This document shows, in pieces, positions 1 through 11,979 of a stretch of DNA of 64,000 nucleotides (its first letter is position 1; the number at the start of each line of letters is the position of its first letter). The stretch comes from Helicoverpa zea (lineage: Eukaryota; Arthropoda; Insecta; Lepidoptera; Noctuidae), in the NCBI RefSeq assembly GCF_022581195.2, contig NC_061468.1:10124001-10188000 (forward strand), given 5' to 3'. The translations under genes were made by a program, and so were the position numbers. The notes below the pieces were generated by a model that made no database searches, was not told where the DNA came from, and saw only the letters and a program-made list of their open reading frames with translations.

Positions 1-1
1 G

Positions 2-1045
2 CTTAACTATATAGGAATTCGAGGAGACCTCCTGAGGTGGTTTTCATCTTATATTGACAACAGGTCGCAAGCGGTAGTGCTCAATAATTATATGTCCAGC
101 TGGGTATCTGTGCCTAGCGGGGTGCCTCAAGGCTCTTTGCTCGGTCCATTATTATTCGTTATCTATGTAAACGACATTGACCTGTGCCTGACATCATCAA
201 AATTATTATGTTTTGCTGACGATATGAAGGTGTTTGCCAAGATATCTTCGGTTGAAGATGGGATAGCACTGCAGGCTGACCTATATCGTCTTGAACACTA
301 CTGTCGGACTAATAAACTTGACTTGAATCCATCAAAGTGTTCAGTAATTACTTACACTAGGAAACGAGCAGTAATAGTCACAACTTACACCTTGTCGGGC
401 CAACCTCTGCCAAGGTGTGATTCTATCCGAGACCTGGGCGTTCACCATGATAATAAGCTCATTTTTGAAGCTCATATTGACGCTGTTGTAGGAAAAGCAT
501 ATAAAATGCTTGGATTTATAATGCGGGTTTCTAAGTGCTTTAGAAATGTCAAGACACTAAAAATTTTATACTGCACCTATGTTAGGAGTCACCTGGAGTA
601 TGCTTCTCAGATATGGAACCCGCATTACAATAAGTACATTGACCGCATTGAAAACATACAAAGACGATTCATAAAATTTCTCTGCTTTCGTCAAAATCTT
701 ACATATCATTCAGTCGATTATCTCCAACTCTGTAAGAAACACCATCTATTACCACTCAAAGACCGACGTGATATTGCCGATTGTCTGTTTCTGTTAAAGA
801 TATTGCATAATGATATTGACAGCCCGGAGTTGTTATCTAAATTTAAATTCAACGTGCCGAGTAGAGTATTACGTTTTAATCCTCCCATATATGTACCCCA
901 CTCATACACGAATTATAGGCAAAACAGTTATGTTGTGCGTGCGGGCAGGCACTTCAATATGATTTGCAAGCAGCATGATTTGGATCCTTTCTCATCAAGT
1001 GTGGCGGCAGCCAGAAGGTCGTTGAGCCTTAAGTTCTTCAAGTAG
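2..1045 (+). CDS. Non-LTR retrotransposon reverse transcriptase, C-terminal part (5' end lies left of the window)
   Basis: The frame is open from base 2, so the gene begins outside the window; the GTG at 77 and the ATG at 92 are not real starts. The first residues read LNYIGIRGDLLRWFSSY, followed by the SGVPQGSLLGPLLF block (nt 116-157) and the catalytic FADD motif (nt 212-223), the usual order of reverse transcriptase palm motifs in LINEs. After the palm comes the conserved thumb and C-terminal region with YVRSHLEYASQIWNP. The enzyme copies the element RNA at a nicked chromosomal target. The style of the motifs suggests a Jockey- or CR1-type clade, but I cannot decide between them. The visible frame is uninterrupted to TAG at 1043-1045, so the copy may be young. 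Upstream endonuclease and ORF1 are not seen. Confidence 0.9.
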   Translation, partial: LNYIGIRGDLLRWFSSYIDNRSQAVVLNNYMSSWVSVPSGVPQGSLLGPLLFVIYVNDIDLCLTSSKLLCFADDMKVFAKISSVEDGIALQADLYRLEHYCRTNKLDLNPSKCSVITYTRKRAVIVTTYTLSGQPLPRCDSIRDLGVHHDNKLIFEAHIDAVVGKAYKMLGFIMRVSKCFRNVKTLKILYCTYVRSHLEYASQIWNPHYNKYIDRIENIQRRFIKFLCFRQNLTYHSVDYLQLCKKHHLLPLKDRRDIADCLFLLKILHNDIDSPELLSKFKFNVPSRVLRFNPPIYVPHSYTNYRQNSYVVRAGRHFNMICKQHDLDPFSSSVAAARRSLSLKFFK

Positions 1046-1314
1046 TTTAGTATCCCAGATTTAGTTTATTATTTTGAAATTTAGATCTACCTTTCTTTCT
1101 TTCTCTTTGTGTTTAAAATGCTATTGTTTTTTTTTTATATTATTATCTCTAAAAAGTTGCACTGATGTGTGATCACGTTATTGCTAGGCTGTTATTATAA
1201 GCGAGGACTTTTAATTGGCTCTCTATCGACTAAGACTTCCTTTTTTATTTTGTTTTTGTTTAGCTGTAAGTTCTCCATAGTGTACTAAATAAATAAATAA
1301 ATAAATAAATAAAA
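1046..1314 (+). mobile_element. LINE 3' UTR with (AAAT)n tail
   Basis: A non-coding stretch follows the reverse transcriptase stop codon and ends in about six AAAT repeats at 1287-1314. Such short tandem tails mark the 3' end of several LINE clades, and this fixes the right boundary of the element. Its target duplication cannot be checked because the 5' end is missing. Confidence 0.75.
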
Positions 1315-2242
1315 GATGATTTTAATGTACGAAGAAGACTTCTTTTCCTTATTGATATTACATGCACTTGAAAAAATCTGCACGAAGATAAAATTCCGTA
1401 TGAGCAAATATGCCCCATTGACTTCGATAGACTAAGGCCTAACAACCTAATGGCTCAATATTTCAACAATTCCCCAAGCACCATTACGTTAACTTCACAA
1501 CAAATTCAAAGCAATCAAAACCGTTAAAATAATAACACCGATATTTCTCAGAGGACATTGAACTGTAATCAGACTCAATCATGTCGTGTCTATGTGTGTG
1601 TACTGTGTATGTACAAGAGCCATCAGACGCGCCAGTGTGAGTTTGCTATCACAATTCAATCAGGCGTTAGCGATTTGACATTTTCTCTCTTACAAGACGA
1701 TATTAAGATATTATTAGAATCTCAATGAGAATCGGAGAAACATCGATCCATTCGGTTATTACTTCACATTTGACGTCTGTATTCTAACGTTCCGATAATA
1801 TCTGTTAAACATGAAGAATCTTCGTAATTTTTTCGACATCGATAAAATCTAATGTTATTACTGTTCCTACGAGTATGCTTTGGGCAATAAAAAAATATGG
1901 TAGGAGAAATTTATTCAGACGGGAGGTAGTACCTGTTTCTTAGTAAGTAGGTACTCAAGGAATGGGCTTATGACGTCATACGAGAGCCTAGTTAGGCAGT
2001 ATTTATGTACGTGTATTTGGAGCGCTTTTATGATTGTCTGTTGGGTAGAGAGTCATTTTTGTTGGCGGCAAATGACTTTTAACGTACCTGCGTATATTTT
2101 CCTTGTACAATGTATTCTGAAGAACTGTCTTTATGTGTTGGAGCTTCATTATTTTTCAAAGCATTAATTAACAGGATCATAGGAGTTCTATAGGTTTTTT
2201 AAACCACTAAAAGTCATAGTTACGACTGAAGGTCCTGGTCTG
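1315..2242. other. No recognisable feature
   Basis: AT-rich sequence with only short chance frames (at most about 65 codons). I see no repeat or RNA signature. Confidence 0.5.
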
Positions 2243-2375
2243 CTTGGATTGTTCGAAAGAGATACCGCGGGCCTGGTACATAAAAGGCCTATGACGGAAC
2301 ACGACGGTTTTTAGTCAGTAAGAGTCTGACACTCCCTCACCGCTGCTAACCCACAGCGGGAGGGGTCACTTGATG
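2243..2375 (+). repeat. Dispersed repeat 'D1', copy 1
   Basis: Shares an ordered set of blocks with 43256-43388 (plus) and, inverted, 9008-9107 and 51645-51745: CGAAAGAG, TACCGCGG, CTGGTACAT, TTAGTCAGTAAGAGTCTGAC, ACTCCCTC, and CCACAGCG with GGGGTCA. Four diverged copies in one window show a dispersed family. No coding potential or termini are clear, and the class is unknown. Confidence 0.65.
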
Positions 2376-5300
2376 ATTTTTGACGTAGTTAAAAAAAAAG
2401 GTCCTAGTGTGCTTCGCCATATTCTATCAAAAATTTATTGTCCTTCTGGAGCCCATTATGTACTTGTTCTTCTGTCAAACCACCTTTTAGTCCTGGCAGG
2501 TAATTGAGGACTACCAGAATATTTACTGGAATTGATTACTATGGACTTAGTTAATCAGATTAATTCCATTGTCTTCTGTCTAACGGCGAATAGATTGCCT
2601 CAAAATCATCTATTGTTCTAGTTTAATACTGTAAGCTGCTCATTACTATTACTGCAAACTACCTAATTAAATATTAGTTTGTACCTAATTAACGTGAGAG
2701 TAAATGTATAAGATCATAATGTGCGGTAATCTTAATATTTTCGTCTACCTAAAATCTTCTTATCGAGCAAACTGCAGGTTCAATCACCTAACTCGTCATA
2801 GTGTAAAAGTTTTCTAAAATACTTCTGGAAGCCTATCACGTAAAATTTACCACTTCTAGGTTAGCGAATGAAAATTTTTTTTTCTCTTAGGCCCGAGGTG
2901 TTTCACAACTAACTTCCTAACCTGCTTCTTGACGCCTGCTTTCCGCTGGTAGCGTTCAGTCTGTAATGAGAGTCTGTTTTCAAACCTTGCGGTAGCGAAG
3001 TCCTTCTTTGCTTCGAAGAGAATGTTAAGCAGTTGATTTGCAGTCTTCATTTACTATGGGAGTAAGATCCTTAAGTAATATAAATATTCTGGTTTATCTC
3101 CTTTCACAACAGCCGTTTGTTAAGAAAAATTACTCCAAATGACATAATTATCTGCTACTTACCCACATAAATATCCAGCTTTATTGTTTCATACTTTTAT
3201 TTAGACGTAAAGAAAATAATTGATGGTGTTCCTTTGAGGCGACCACAGACACCGCAGTAGCGTGTTTGTATGCTATTTATATTGCTGGCTGGCCGGTTGA
3301 TTAATCACATTGTCTTGACAAGCCAGATCTAGTGGACTGCGTCGAAATAATCTATAGTGGCTGTATTAGTGGAGTAATCTGTTAAGCTTTGCAGTTCATT
3401 TTAGTGTGGAGATGATTTATTATTGAGTATGGTTCTTGTTATATGACTATGAAACCGCCTCTTATATGGAAATTGTTTATTGTTTTTCAATTATTTTGTT
3501 CTCGATTATGTGGTTTCGATTGAATTAGAGTCTGAGATTTTGAAATAACAGATACCTGAGTACTTCAAAACTATTTTGAAATACACCGATACAATACAAG
3601 AACACAACTGCAAAAACGACAAAAAAAGCATTTTGCAAATAGCTTGACCTCTCGACAGGCATCCAAATAATATCATCAAAAACACACCAAGAAGAATTCT
3701 TCACATTCAAAAATGTGAAAAAGTGGTGAAATATTGGGCCTCCAAGATTTAAATTTAATATCAAATGCCATCGACCTGAAAACGATCAAAAAGACATTTT
3801 TTTCATAGTCATTGGTCAAAAACAACAGATAGTCTGACAATATTACACGAGTTTATAGACGTTATCAGAACGCTTGACGGTTTCTCACATTAAGTACTGG
3901 TCATGCCATAAAAAGCCCATAGGTATCTTTATCTTTGGTTTTAAGGTTTTTTTACAAGGCAAGTTATGGTGTAATCCCAGAGGCACGCATCAACGAATAC
4001 GACCGTATGGTATGGGAAATGAAGATATTATTTTGATGTATATGGGGATACTGAATTACGTAATAGTTGGTTTTCTTATGTATCGTTTTTGTGGTGAGAC
4101 TATCTTCTTATATGTATCTTATTGTTGCAGTGTATCAGTTATTTCCTTCATTTTGTTTGCATCTTAAGGAAACTGTTGTCTTTCCGATATAATTTTCCAA
4201 CTTTCCTCACATCATCATTATTCTTATAAAATTGTATCTACCAAGCAACATTGTTACTTTGAATTTACTAATTATAAATTCGAATCACCGCATGGTATAT
4301 AAGTACAGTTTGCTTTATCACAAACTACTCTGCGCACCCGAATAAAAATAGTTTTAAAACTTAACTGATAATAAGGCTATCTAACAATACAATAAGTATT
4401 TATTTAATTCATTCCTCTAGTTCCTAATATTAAGCCGTTCAAACAACCAACTTCTCGCAGATTGGTATCAGCATTCATAGATTAGTATCTTCAGGTAATA
4501 CAAAACAATTTCACAACACTCAAAACATAAAAAGTTACACTTAAAAATTTCAAAAAATGTTCTTCAAAAATCTTGAAATAAAACAGAGTGAGCAGCTCAA
4601 AAGCAACATGTAATAATGTATCGTAAGTTCTCATTGGCAAGCTCATTTTTTACCTAAATGGCAAGTTGCCAAGTCCGATACCGGATTATGTCTTTATAAG
4701 AACAATTTTCAAGCATTTTGTTGCTGAGTAGGTATAGGTGAAGAGAATAATTTTCTTGTTCTTATTATTTTGTTGGAACCGCAGGTTTTTAGGTGTCAAC
4801 AGTTTTGTAGATATTGTTTGATGATTCTTGATTTATAAGTAGGTAATGAATTTTGTTCTGCAAGAAGTATGGTAAGGTCATTGTGAAAATTATAATAAAG
4901 TCAAATTGTAGTCAGAGTATAGGTTCTATGGATTCCAGTTTTAGGAATTTCTGAATACATAATTTCCCCTTTTATACCTAATGTAAATTATTTTTATTAT
5001 TGTCGACGTTATTTTAGTTGATGCAATAAGCCCTTATCCTCTTTAAATCAACCTTTTAAAACCACGAATAACTCTGCAAAAAACCTTAGCACAACGGGAA
5101 TTTAAACCACTTTCTTTGACCTATCCTCTTAACAACCCAATTTACCTCCCCCAAACAACATGACACAGTCTAAAAAATATTCCCACACTTCAACACCGCA
5201 AGTAAACATGCTACACTATATTACGAAGACACGAAACCAATCTATATCAGGAACTTCATTTTTTACTGAAATGGCAAGCTGCCAACTTTCAGATACTAGG

Positions 5301-5460
5301 CTATGTCTTCGAAAGATCAATTTTGAGGCTTTCACGCTAAAATAGGTGTTGGATAAGGTTCGGGAAGATGAGTTACCGTTGCATTTTGGAAGTAATATTT
5401 TTGATGTGGTAGGTTTAGAATTTTTGGGTTTATGTAGTAGTTATTATATAAAGTTTATTC
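2376..5460. other. Mostly featureless AT-rich DNA
   Basis: A weak inverted D1-like fragment may lie at 2435-2480 (CTTCTGGAGCCCATTATGTAC). The longest frame, at 3874-4167 plus, has hydrophobic stretches but no family resemblance, and I do not call it a gene. Confidence 0.45.
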
Positions 5461-5642
5461 GCGGTCGCCTAGTGGGTAAAGAACCAATCTCTCAAGCCTG
5501 GGGTTCAATTTCAGGTCAGGCAAGTGTCACCGTCACCAATGCAACTTTTCTAAGGTTGTGTGTACTTTCTAGGTATATCTTGGACACCAATGGCCGGGTT
5601 TCGGAGGGCACGATAAAGAAATTGACTAGGTAGATGATGATA
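5461..5642 (+). mobile_element. SINE-A, 5' half
   Basis: Begins with the tRNA-like head CGCCTAGTGGGTAAAG (A-box-like) and a decayed B-box-like GGGGTTCAATTTC, then the ACCAATGCAACTTTTCTAAG body that also occurs in the full copy at 29343. Similarity is lost after the GGGCACGATAAAG block, and the copy ends at an AGATGATGATAAA tail, so the middle of the element is missing. Confidence 0.8.
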
Positions 5643-6294
5643 AAATATTTGTGATTATTCCAACATTTAATTTAAAAAAATCGTGGACATAAAATTGGCA
5701 AATAAAAAACAAAATTTAAAGCATAACTTTTTAACAAGATTATACAAACGCTCAATGCCAATTAAAAAAGTATTTTAACAAAACTTTTTACATAGAACTC
5801 GGACAATTACCGAAGTGAATTAAATTGCAACATTTGCCCATTAATGAAAGGCCGGTTATTATAGAAACATCGGCAGTTTATGATTCTAGGAAGTTTTAAT
5901 TCGATACGAAAGGCGAGTCGAAGTAATATTTGCAGAATTCGATGAGTTATGCATTAAAAAGTTCCTGGACTTTTATGACATAATTATGGATATTACAATT
6001 TTATTGATCTACTGGTCAGCCACCTCCAGGGGAAACTACTTTCATCACATGGATGAAAATTGCATAATCATGTCCGGCTCCAGATACCACAAATGTGTGT
6101 ACTTTTCATCTCAATTGGTTCAGCCTTTTTGACGTAATTCATATTTTGTATTATTAAAATTAGGATAACATAATTTACATGGAAAAAGGAAACATATAAC
6201 AATCTACTACACCTGCGTCTTGATTGTGCTGAAAATGCGTAGGTTGTGACGAATACATGACATTTCAACGTCTTACCTACAAAAAATAAAATAT
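5643..6294. other. No recognisable feature
   Basis: AT-rich DNA with no supported gene or repeat. Confidence 0.45.
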
Positions 6295-6483
6295 ACCATT
6301 TCCCGACGTTTCGGATCCTTTACAGCATCCATGGTCACGGGCAGACTCCGTCAGAGCCCGTGACCATGGATGCTGTAAAGGATCCGAAACGTCGGGATTA
6401 AATAATATTAATATAACGCGATAAAATCCGTAAAAGTAGTTTTATTTAAATGTCTAATATTCGCGTAAGTGTCAGAAATCAAT
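6295..6483 (+). repeat. Foldback repeat with a perfect 41-bp hairpin
   Basis: Arms at 6302-6342 and 6356-6396 are exact reverse complements around a 13-nt loop; they begin CCCGACGTTTCGGATCC and contain CCATGGTCACGGGC. The right arm continues into an AT-rich module (GATAAAATCCGTAAAAG, TTTATTTAAATGTCTAATAT) that recurs at 20911-21020 and 61498-61620. It is therefore part of a dispersed family and not a local accident. Confidence 0.8.
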
Positions 6484-9007
6484 ATATACCATTTCATTTT
6501 CAAAACTTACGTACCTACTTAAACATTTCAATATCATTTTTAACTCACATCAAAACAAACTTAACCCCTGCACATCTAATTCCGATTTATTCATTTCAAG
6601 CACAATATTACCAGCACACAGGTAAATGCTGTTTGCACCTATAAATCGATGGATCTTCCTACTGCCAATTCCTGAACGAAAATAATTCTCGTCGTAAAAT
6701 ATCACAGTGTACATGGGCGTTGACAACAAGATCCTACCATGTCTTGTAGGGCTGTCTCGGCAGTTATGGGAAATATTATTTTGTGGTGTTATGGTGTTAA
6801 TATTAATTTATAAAGGCTGGTGGTTTGAGATTTTTGTAAGGCGTAAAACCATTAAAAATAAGGTGAAAATTCGATTGAAGTTGAATTTTAATATCGATTT
6901 GGATCAGGCTCGGAAAAACGCGCAGCTTTCTGCATGTGTTAACTCGATTTTTGATGAGAATACGTGAGAGCGTATGGCAACAAGCAAAACCTATGCTCGG
7001 AAGTTAGTTGCAATCCGCCATTAATTTTGACGAGAACTCCTAAGCCATTATCGTAAAGGTAAATGTTAAAGCTGTGTTCATTGAAAAATAACAGTTTATT
7101 TTTTAATTCTTTAAGATTGGCTGTGTATGTTTATTTTTTAACAGAATATAGTTGTTAGGACTTACTAATAAAGACAGATAGATAAGTAAATATTTATAGC
7201 AAGTATACCTAGTCTTACTTAAACATCTTTTATATAAAAATCACTCAAGTCGCAACATTAGCACTAAGTAGAGTTGCTGCTCATCTCATTGGGTGCTCAT
7301 CAATCGCTAAATGTATTAAAGTATGCGTGAAATATCTCGCTTGAACGATCTCTCGCAATTCAATACCTGTTCTATTGCTTAGTGAAATCATTACAGTTAT
7401 AACGAAGGTAAATAATATAGCAAAATAAATATGAAAAATCTTTGTGAAGGAAACTTAACCTTAAGCAAACTTTTGCTTGTTATGAAATGAAATCGTTTAT
7501 TTTGCCAGTTGGACATTACATCACTTTTACACGTCATTTTAAGAACGCTGGGGTCGGTATTTCCTAACTGACTGATCCCTGAGAAGAAACACCGAAACAA
7601 ACTCAAGGGTCTCTTTTAAAGTCTAAACATGTTACGAATCAAATAATAGTGTGTGAGTGTCACCATGTACGCACCATGTTAGCTATATCTGCTAGCTATA
7701 GCTGAAAAAATCTGTCAGAGTCCATACACCGAGCTATATATTTATCTAGGCGCACAGAGTAGCAGGTACCAACAGGTGGGATGACACGGCTGGTAGAACC
7801 TACTTTTATGATATACATACGTAGCTAAATAAAAATCGATTGTTTTAAAATCATTCTGTGGATTTAACCGCATCCCAAGGGCAGTATTGCGATACCAACT
7901 AAGTTTTCATCTGAATCAATGCAAGCATAATAAACGAACAGAGCTGTATTATTCCCTTGTTCCATTATTTCCAATACAATATAAATAATACTACTAACTT
8001 GTCTAAACAAACTAAATAATAAAATATGTAAAAGCTTGCAATATTAACTAGTTTACCTATCGCTGCAGAATGAAACGACAGGTGCTCTAAGAAAAATCAG
8101 GAAAAGTTAGCTCAAGATAATCCTATGATAAGCTGTAAGCTTGGATACTCAGACGGATCTGCGTTAAGTGCGGGTACTGAAGACCGATTGCATAAGTCTA
8201 TCTAATCGTGATTTGATAAAACTATACTTTGCTTAGATAAAAGGTTTTTGAAAGATTCAGTTGAACTCGATTTTGTTTCTAAGGAAATGTCTTGTTTGTA
8301 TAAAAGTCACTACATAAATCTGGTAATGGATAGTCTATGGTACAATAGAGTGGTACTCTTGGTTCGTGGGTCAACCAACGGTGTAAAAAAAATAACTATC
8401 ACCTTCACCGGTTAGATATCTGGTTAGACGATAAGATTTTTTTTATACATCATTGTAAGCCACATAATACAACGTTGTGTATCCATCTTATTACTTTGCC
8501 CTCTACCTAAGCATAAAAAAAAAACAATAGTGAATCTTACCTGTTAAAATGCTTTTTAAACTAAATTTCCAAAACTGTGGCACTCGCCTTTATCTAACTA
8601 GAACTTACCGACAAAAAATCCTAGTTTTATCTAAAACCGATTTTAGATACGATACCACCCCTAATTTCACCTCGAGGTAAATCCGCTGGTGAACACAGAC
8701 TCGGCCGTACGCCTCTCGCGATAAAAACGGGGTGTTCTATAAATTATTCATAAAAAATCTTGACGCGCCCCATGCTAAGGTGGGGCGAATATTGTATGCC
8801 CTTGTTGGTTGTTTAGCCTTGTATCTTGCATGTACTTTGTTGACGGTGTTAAGATAGTTGAGGCTTATTTTTATTTGTCTTTTACCCCGTTATATGGCAA
8901 ATAGTGACATTGATCAATCGTCATAGGTGTATGTCATTGGTCTGTGAATCGGTGGTGGCTTGCCTTTTTTGGAATTTGAGATATGATCTGATTGCGTCTT
9001 TAGGTGC
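6484..9007. other. No recognisable feature
   Basis: Non-coding AT-rich DNA. An 86-codon frame at 6707-6967 has no recognisable domain. I saw no RNA gene or repeat boundary. Confidence 0.45.
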
Positions 9008-9107
9008 AGCGAGAGGGAGTGTCAAACTTATGCTGACTTCTTTTGTTCTTTCGGGAGTCTTTTGTGTACCAGGGCCGTGGTAACTGTTTCGAACAAACGC
9101 ACACCAC
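9008..9107 (-). repeat. Dispersed repeat 'D1', inverted copy
   Basis: GAGGGAGTGTCA, then TGTACCAGGGCCGTGGTAACT and TTTCGAA are the reverse complement of the D1 blocks at 2243 and 43256. The copy is strongly diverged. Confidence 0.55.
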
Positions 9108-9812
9108 GGCAGACTTTGAACATAAGCAGAGTTTGCTAATTGTTCTTTGAGGAATGCATGGATCGTGAATCATACCTGGTGTGGGGATACATCGTGGTGT
9201 GCCTGTTCAGTCCATCTTTTTCAAAAGAAATTCGAGGAAAGAATCTAAGAATCGAATAAACCAAAAAAAAATGCTGTAACTATGCATGCGTGAACACAAT
9301 TTCTACTACTCCACAAGCGAGCTGCAGCGCCCAATAAAAATACACGCCTATAAGGAGATTGTGCAGACTTTTCTAGTGAAAAAATAATTTAATTACAGGT
9401 AACTGATAGGAATTTCACGGAAAACCTTGTGCGAAGCTTAAAAGAAGTCTGTACAGTTCTTCATCAATACTTTTCTTGGTATTTCGCTTATTGCCAATTA
9501 TATTTTTATGAAGATCAATGAATGATTTCTTGGAGATGGCCTTTTGATTTATAAATAGAAGGTATTTATTTGTAATTACCACACAATCCATATAAATATA
9601 TTCTACACCCACATTCCTCCATCATTGTTAATTGCTTAATTATGTTACATTGAATTTGATGATCAATGTCAAAATTGATTTCAGTTGCGTGTGTCCAAAA
9701 ACACAAAAAGTATAAAAATGTTAATCCAGACGAGACCTTTGGTAAAATTTCATTCATCCATGAAAGGGTATAGTGAAACCCTATACCTATATGAACCAAT
9801 AGATATATTTTA
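9108..9812. other. No recognisable feature
   Basis: Overlapping minus-strand frames of 65 and 95 codons lie here but resemble no family and are low-complexity and AT-driven. Confidence 0.45.
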
Positions 9813-9822
9813 GTAATAACTA

Positions 9823-10112
9823 CGGAACAATGAAAGATGAGCGGAGATGCCATAAAATGCAGCTAGGTCAGGCGCTTTCTTCTAGGTCAAATAGGTACGG
9901 TGGTCATGACCTAAACGATCAGTTACGAGTGGACTAACGAGGCGTTCAAATTGTATAAGATGTCTGTCAAAGATTTTTGGTATTATAAAAAATGGTCTGG
10001 TCCAAGGGCGAAGATGGTACCGTTCCTCGTCACCCGCACACCCGCATTTTGGCGCGCTACTTTCTTAGGAGATTTTCCGTTATAGCATCTCCATTCATTT
10101 TGTTCGCCATGG
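9823..10112. mobile_element. Non-autonomous TIR element 'M1', copy 1
   Basis: The left end carries GAGCGGAGATGCCATAA and the right end the inverted TTATAGCATCTCCATTC, with the interior between them shared with 45276-45579 (inverted) and 54252-54571. The sequence GTAATAACTA occurs directly at both edges (9813-9822 and 10113-10122) and is a candidate 8-10 bp target duplication. It has no coding capacity, so it would need a transposase from elsewhere. Confidence 0.75.
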
Positions 10113-10122
10113 GTAATAACTA

Positions 10123-10955
10123 TGGGCGAAGTCATATGGAAACCTGTCGTGGAAGAGGGTTGGTAGATTGACGTCTTATGACCGGCAAATATATGGGACG
10201 TAACTTGGTAATGAGGTATGTCTTTTGTTATATTGGTTGTTCAAGTTTACGGTTAAATTCACTGGGGAAAATGTATGCACTGTTCCCCACGTTCCACTCG
10301 CGTCCCGGAAAGACTACTTCCCGAACCCAGATAAAAATAAGTCTATAGTTATATATTTTGATGTATAAGCAAATCAGTTACTTTTGTATCAAAATTATAA
10401 AGAAACTGCGGGTGGAAGCTGGTACTCCATATTATGCATTCCTTTGAGACGTTGTGAAGTTAAGATTGTAGAGAAGTGGTAAGTGCAAAAGGGGAACCAT
10501 ATTAGTACTTAAGAAAAAACTTTCTTCTGCATAGTTTATGAATTTAATTATTATGCACCCCAGTTTATTACTGAGGAAGTTATTATTACACATTATTAAA
10601 TTTTACATTAATATTACAGCGTATCCATACATATAACTGTCACTAGGTTCACTTCTAAGATTAAAAATGTGTTTGGGTAGGTACCTTTTTTGGAAAACTA
10701 AACTCTGTAACAAAGTAATGATGATTAAATATGTAGTACATTTAAGTTCCTAAGCAAAACTTTAGAACTTTATTTTGATACCAGACTAGGAAGTCTAAAT
10801 AATAAAAAAAAAGACAGACCAAAACTTATCTTTGAAAAAATTGTTTTGCAGCACAAAAAAGCTTCTTAAGAAGTTTTCTTTTAAAGACCAAAGCCGTAAT
10901 TAGATTTTGCTACTTATAAAAAGTTGAGGTCACTGATATTTTAAAAGTGAGGTTA
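10123..10955. other. No recognisable feature
   Basis: AT-rich DNA with no supported gene. The phrase CCCAGATAAAAATAAGTCTATAG near 10325 weakly recalls a Helitron-like interior. Confidence 0.4.
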
Positions 10956-10959
10956 TATT

Positions 10960-11609
10960 TGTCGCAGGGATATGATAAAAACGGGGATATGATCAATTCC
11001 CTAAGGGATTTGATCAAATCACGGAGGATGTTAAAATAACAACACGATTTTATCTTTTCTCCAAACAAATCTAGTGAATTGAACAAATCCCTAAATTGGT
11101 TCAGTGAAATGACAAAAAAATTGTCAGTTCTTGTTTGGGTCGCGCTTGCAAACACTAGGCAAGCCGTAGGTGTCATAGATGTGCCTGTAAGAAAAATAAT
11201 GTTTTATGTTATTCACGATGCCTCAAATCAGCTTCATGTTTTAATAAGTGATTATTACAAATAGGCATATCATACGCAACTAAAATATTTTTTAAAGAAA
11301 TTTTTGTTGATTCTTTCAAAAATTAAAATATTGTTCTGAGTAATGGTGATTTTTTTATATCAATATTTCCTTGTATTGCATACACCTGATTATCATAATT
11401 ATGTAGGTATATCTTACCAAATAAACCTTTAAAATATCAAAGCAAAATTATTTTTGTCATTTCACTGAACCAATCTAGTGATTTGTTCAATTCACTAGAT
11501 TTGTTTAGGGAAAAGATAAAATCGTGTTGTTATTTTAACATCCTCCGTGATTTGATCAAATCCCTTAGGGAATTGATCATATCCCCGTTTTTATCATATC
11601 CCTGCGACA
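10960..11609. mobile_element. Long-terminal-inverted-repeat DNA element 'M2'
   Basis: Inverted arms of about 158 bp (10960-11117 and 11452-11609) match closely; each begins TGTCGCAGGGATATGATA reading inward. The 4-bp TATT flanks both ends (10956-10959 and 11610-11613) as a target duplication. The arms contain short palindromes (CCCTAAGGG, TTGATCAA, and paired CTAGTGA/TCACTAG), which are possible transposase-binding sites. The roughly 330-bp centre has only a 61-codon frame with no recognised domain, so this copy is non-autonomous. A TGT start with a 4-bp duplication recalls Ginger-type elements; that assignment is tentative. Confidence 0.8.
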
Positions 11610-11795
11610 TATTCATTGTGAAAGATATAATTAGATTTAACTGCAGTAAAAATAACTTGCGAAGAACGATGTTCTGATTATTTAGTTTCTGATTCAGAAG
11701 TCAGACATTCTGAAGTCCAGTACGTTTAACATTAATGCGCAATATATAAAAATCTTTACGAAAGAACATCATCTACTCTACTCTTTTCATACTAT

Positions 11796-11979
11796 ATTGT
11801 GGTCGGCGTCGGCTACCAGTCTAACCTGGAGGCAGGTGAGTATCAGTTTTTTACAAGAAGCGACTGCATATCTGACCTCCTCAACCCAGTTATCCACTTA
11901 ACAAAATACCCCTAGCTAAGACTGGGCGTCAGACTTATTTATCTTCCGAGGACCCGTAACGAACACCAAAGATGTTCAA
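11796..11979 (-). mobile_element. SINE-A fragment
   Basis: Contains the inverted A-tail blocks GGTCGGCGTCGGCT, TTACAAGAAGCGACTGC, TGACCTCCTCAACCCAGTTA and CCCGTAACGAAC in the same order as the full copy at 27697-28082. The tRNA-like head is missing. Confidence 0.75.

Noticed and set aside
3874..4167. 97-codon hydrophobic frame
   Set aside because: Hydrophobic stretches arise easily from T-rich DNA; no motif or conserved start.
11079..11264. 61-codon frame inside element M2
   Set aside because: Begins within the left inverted arm and shows no transposase or integrase motif.
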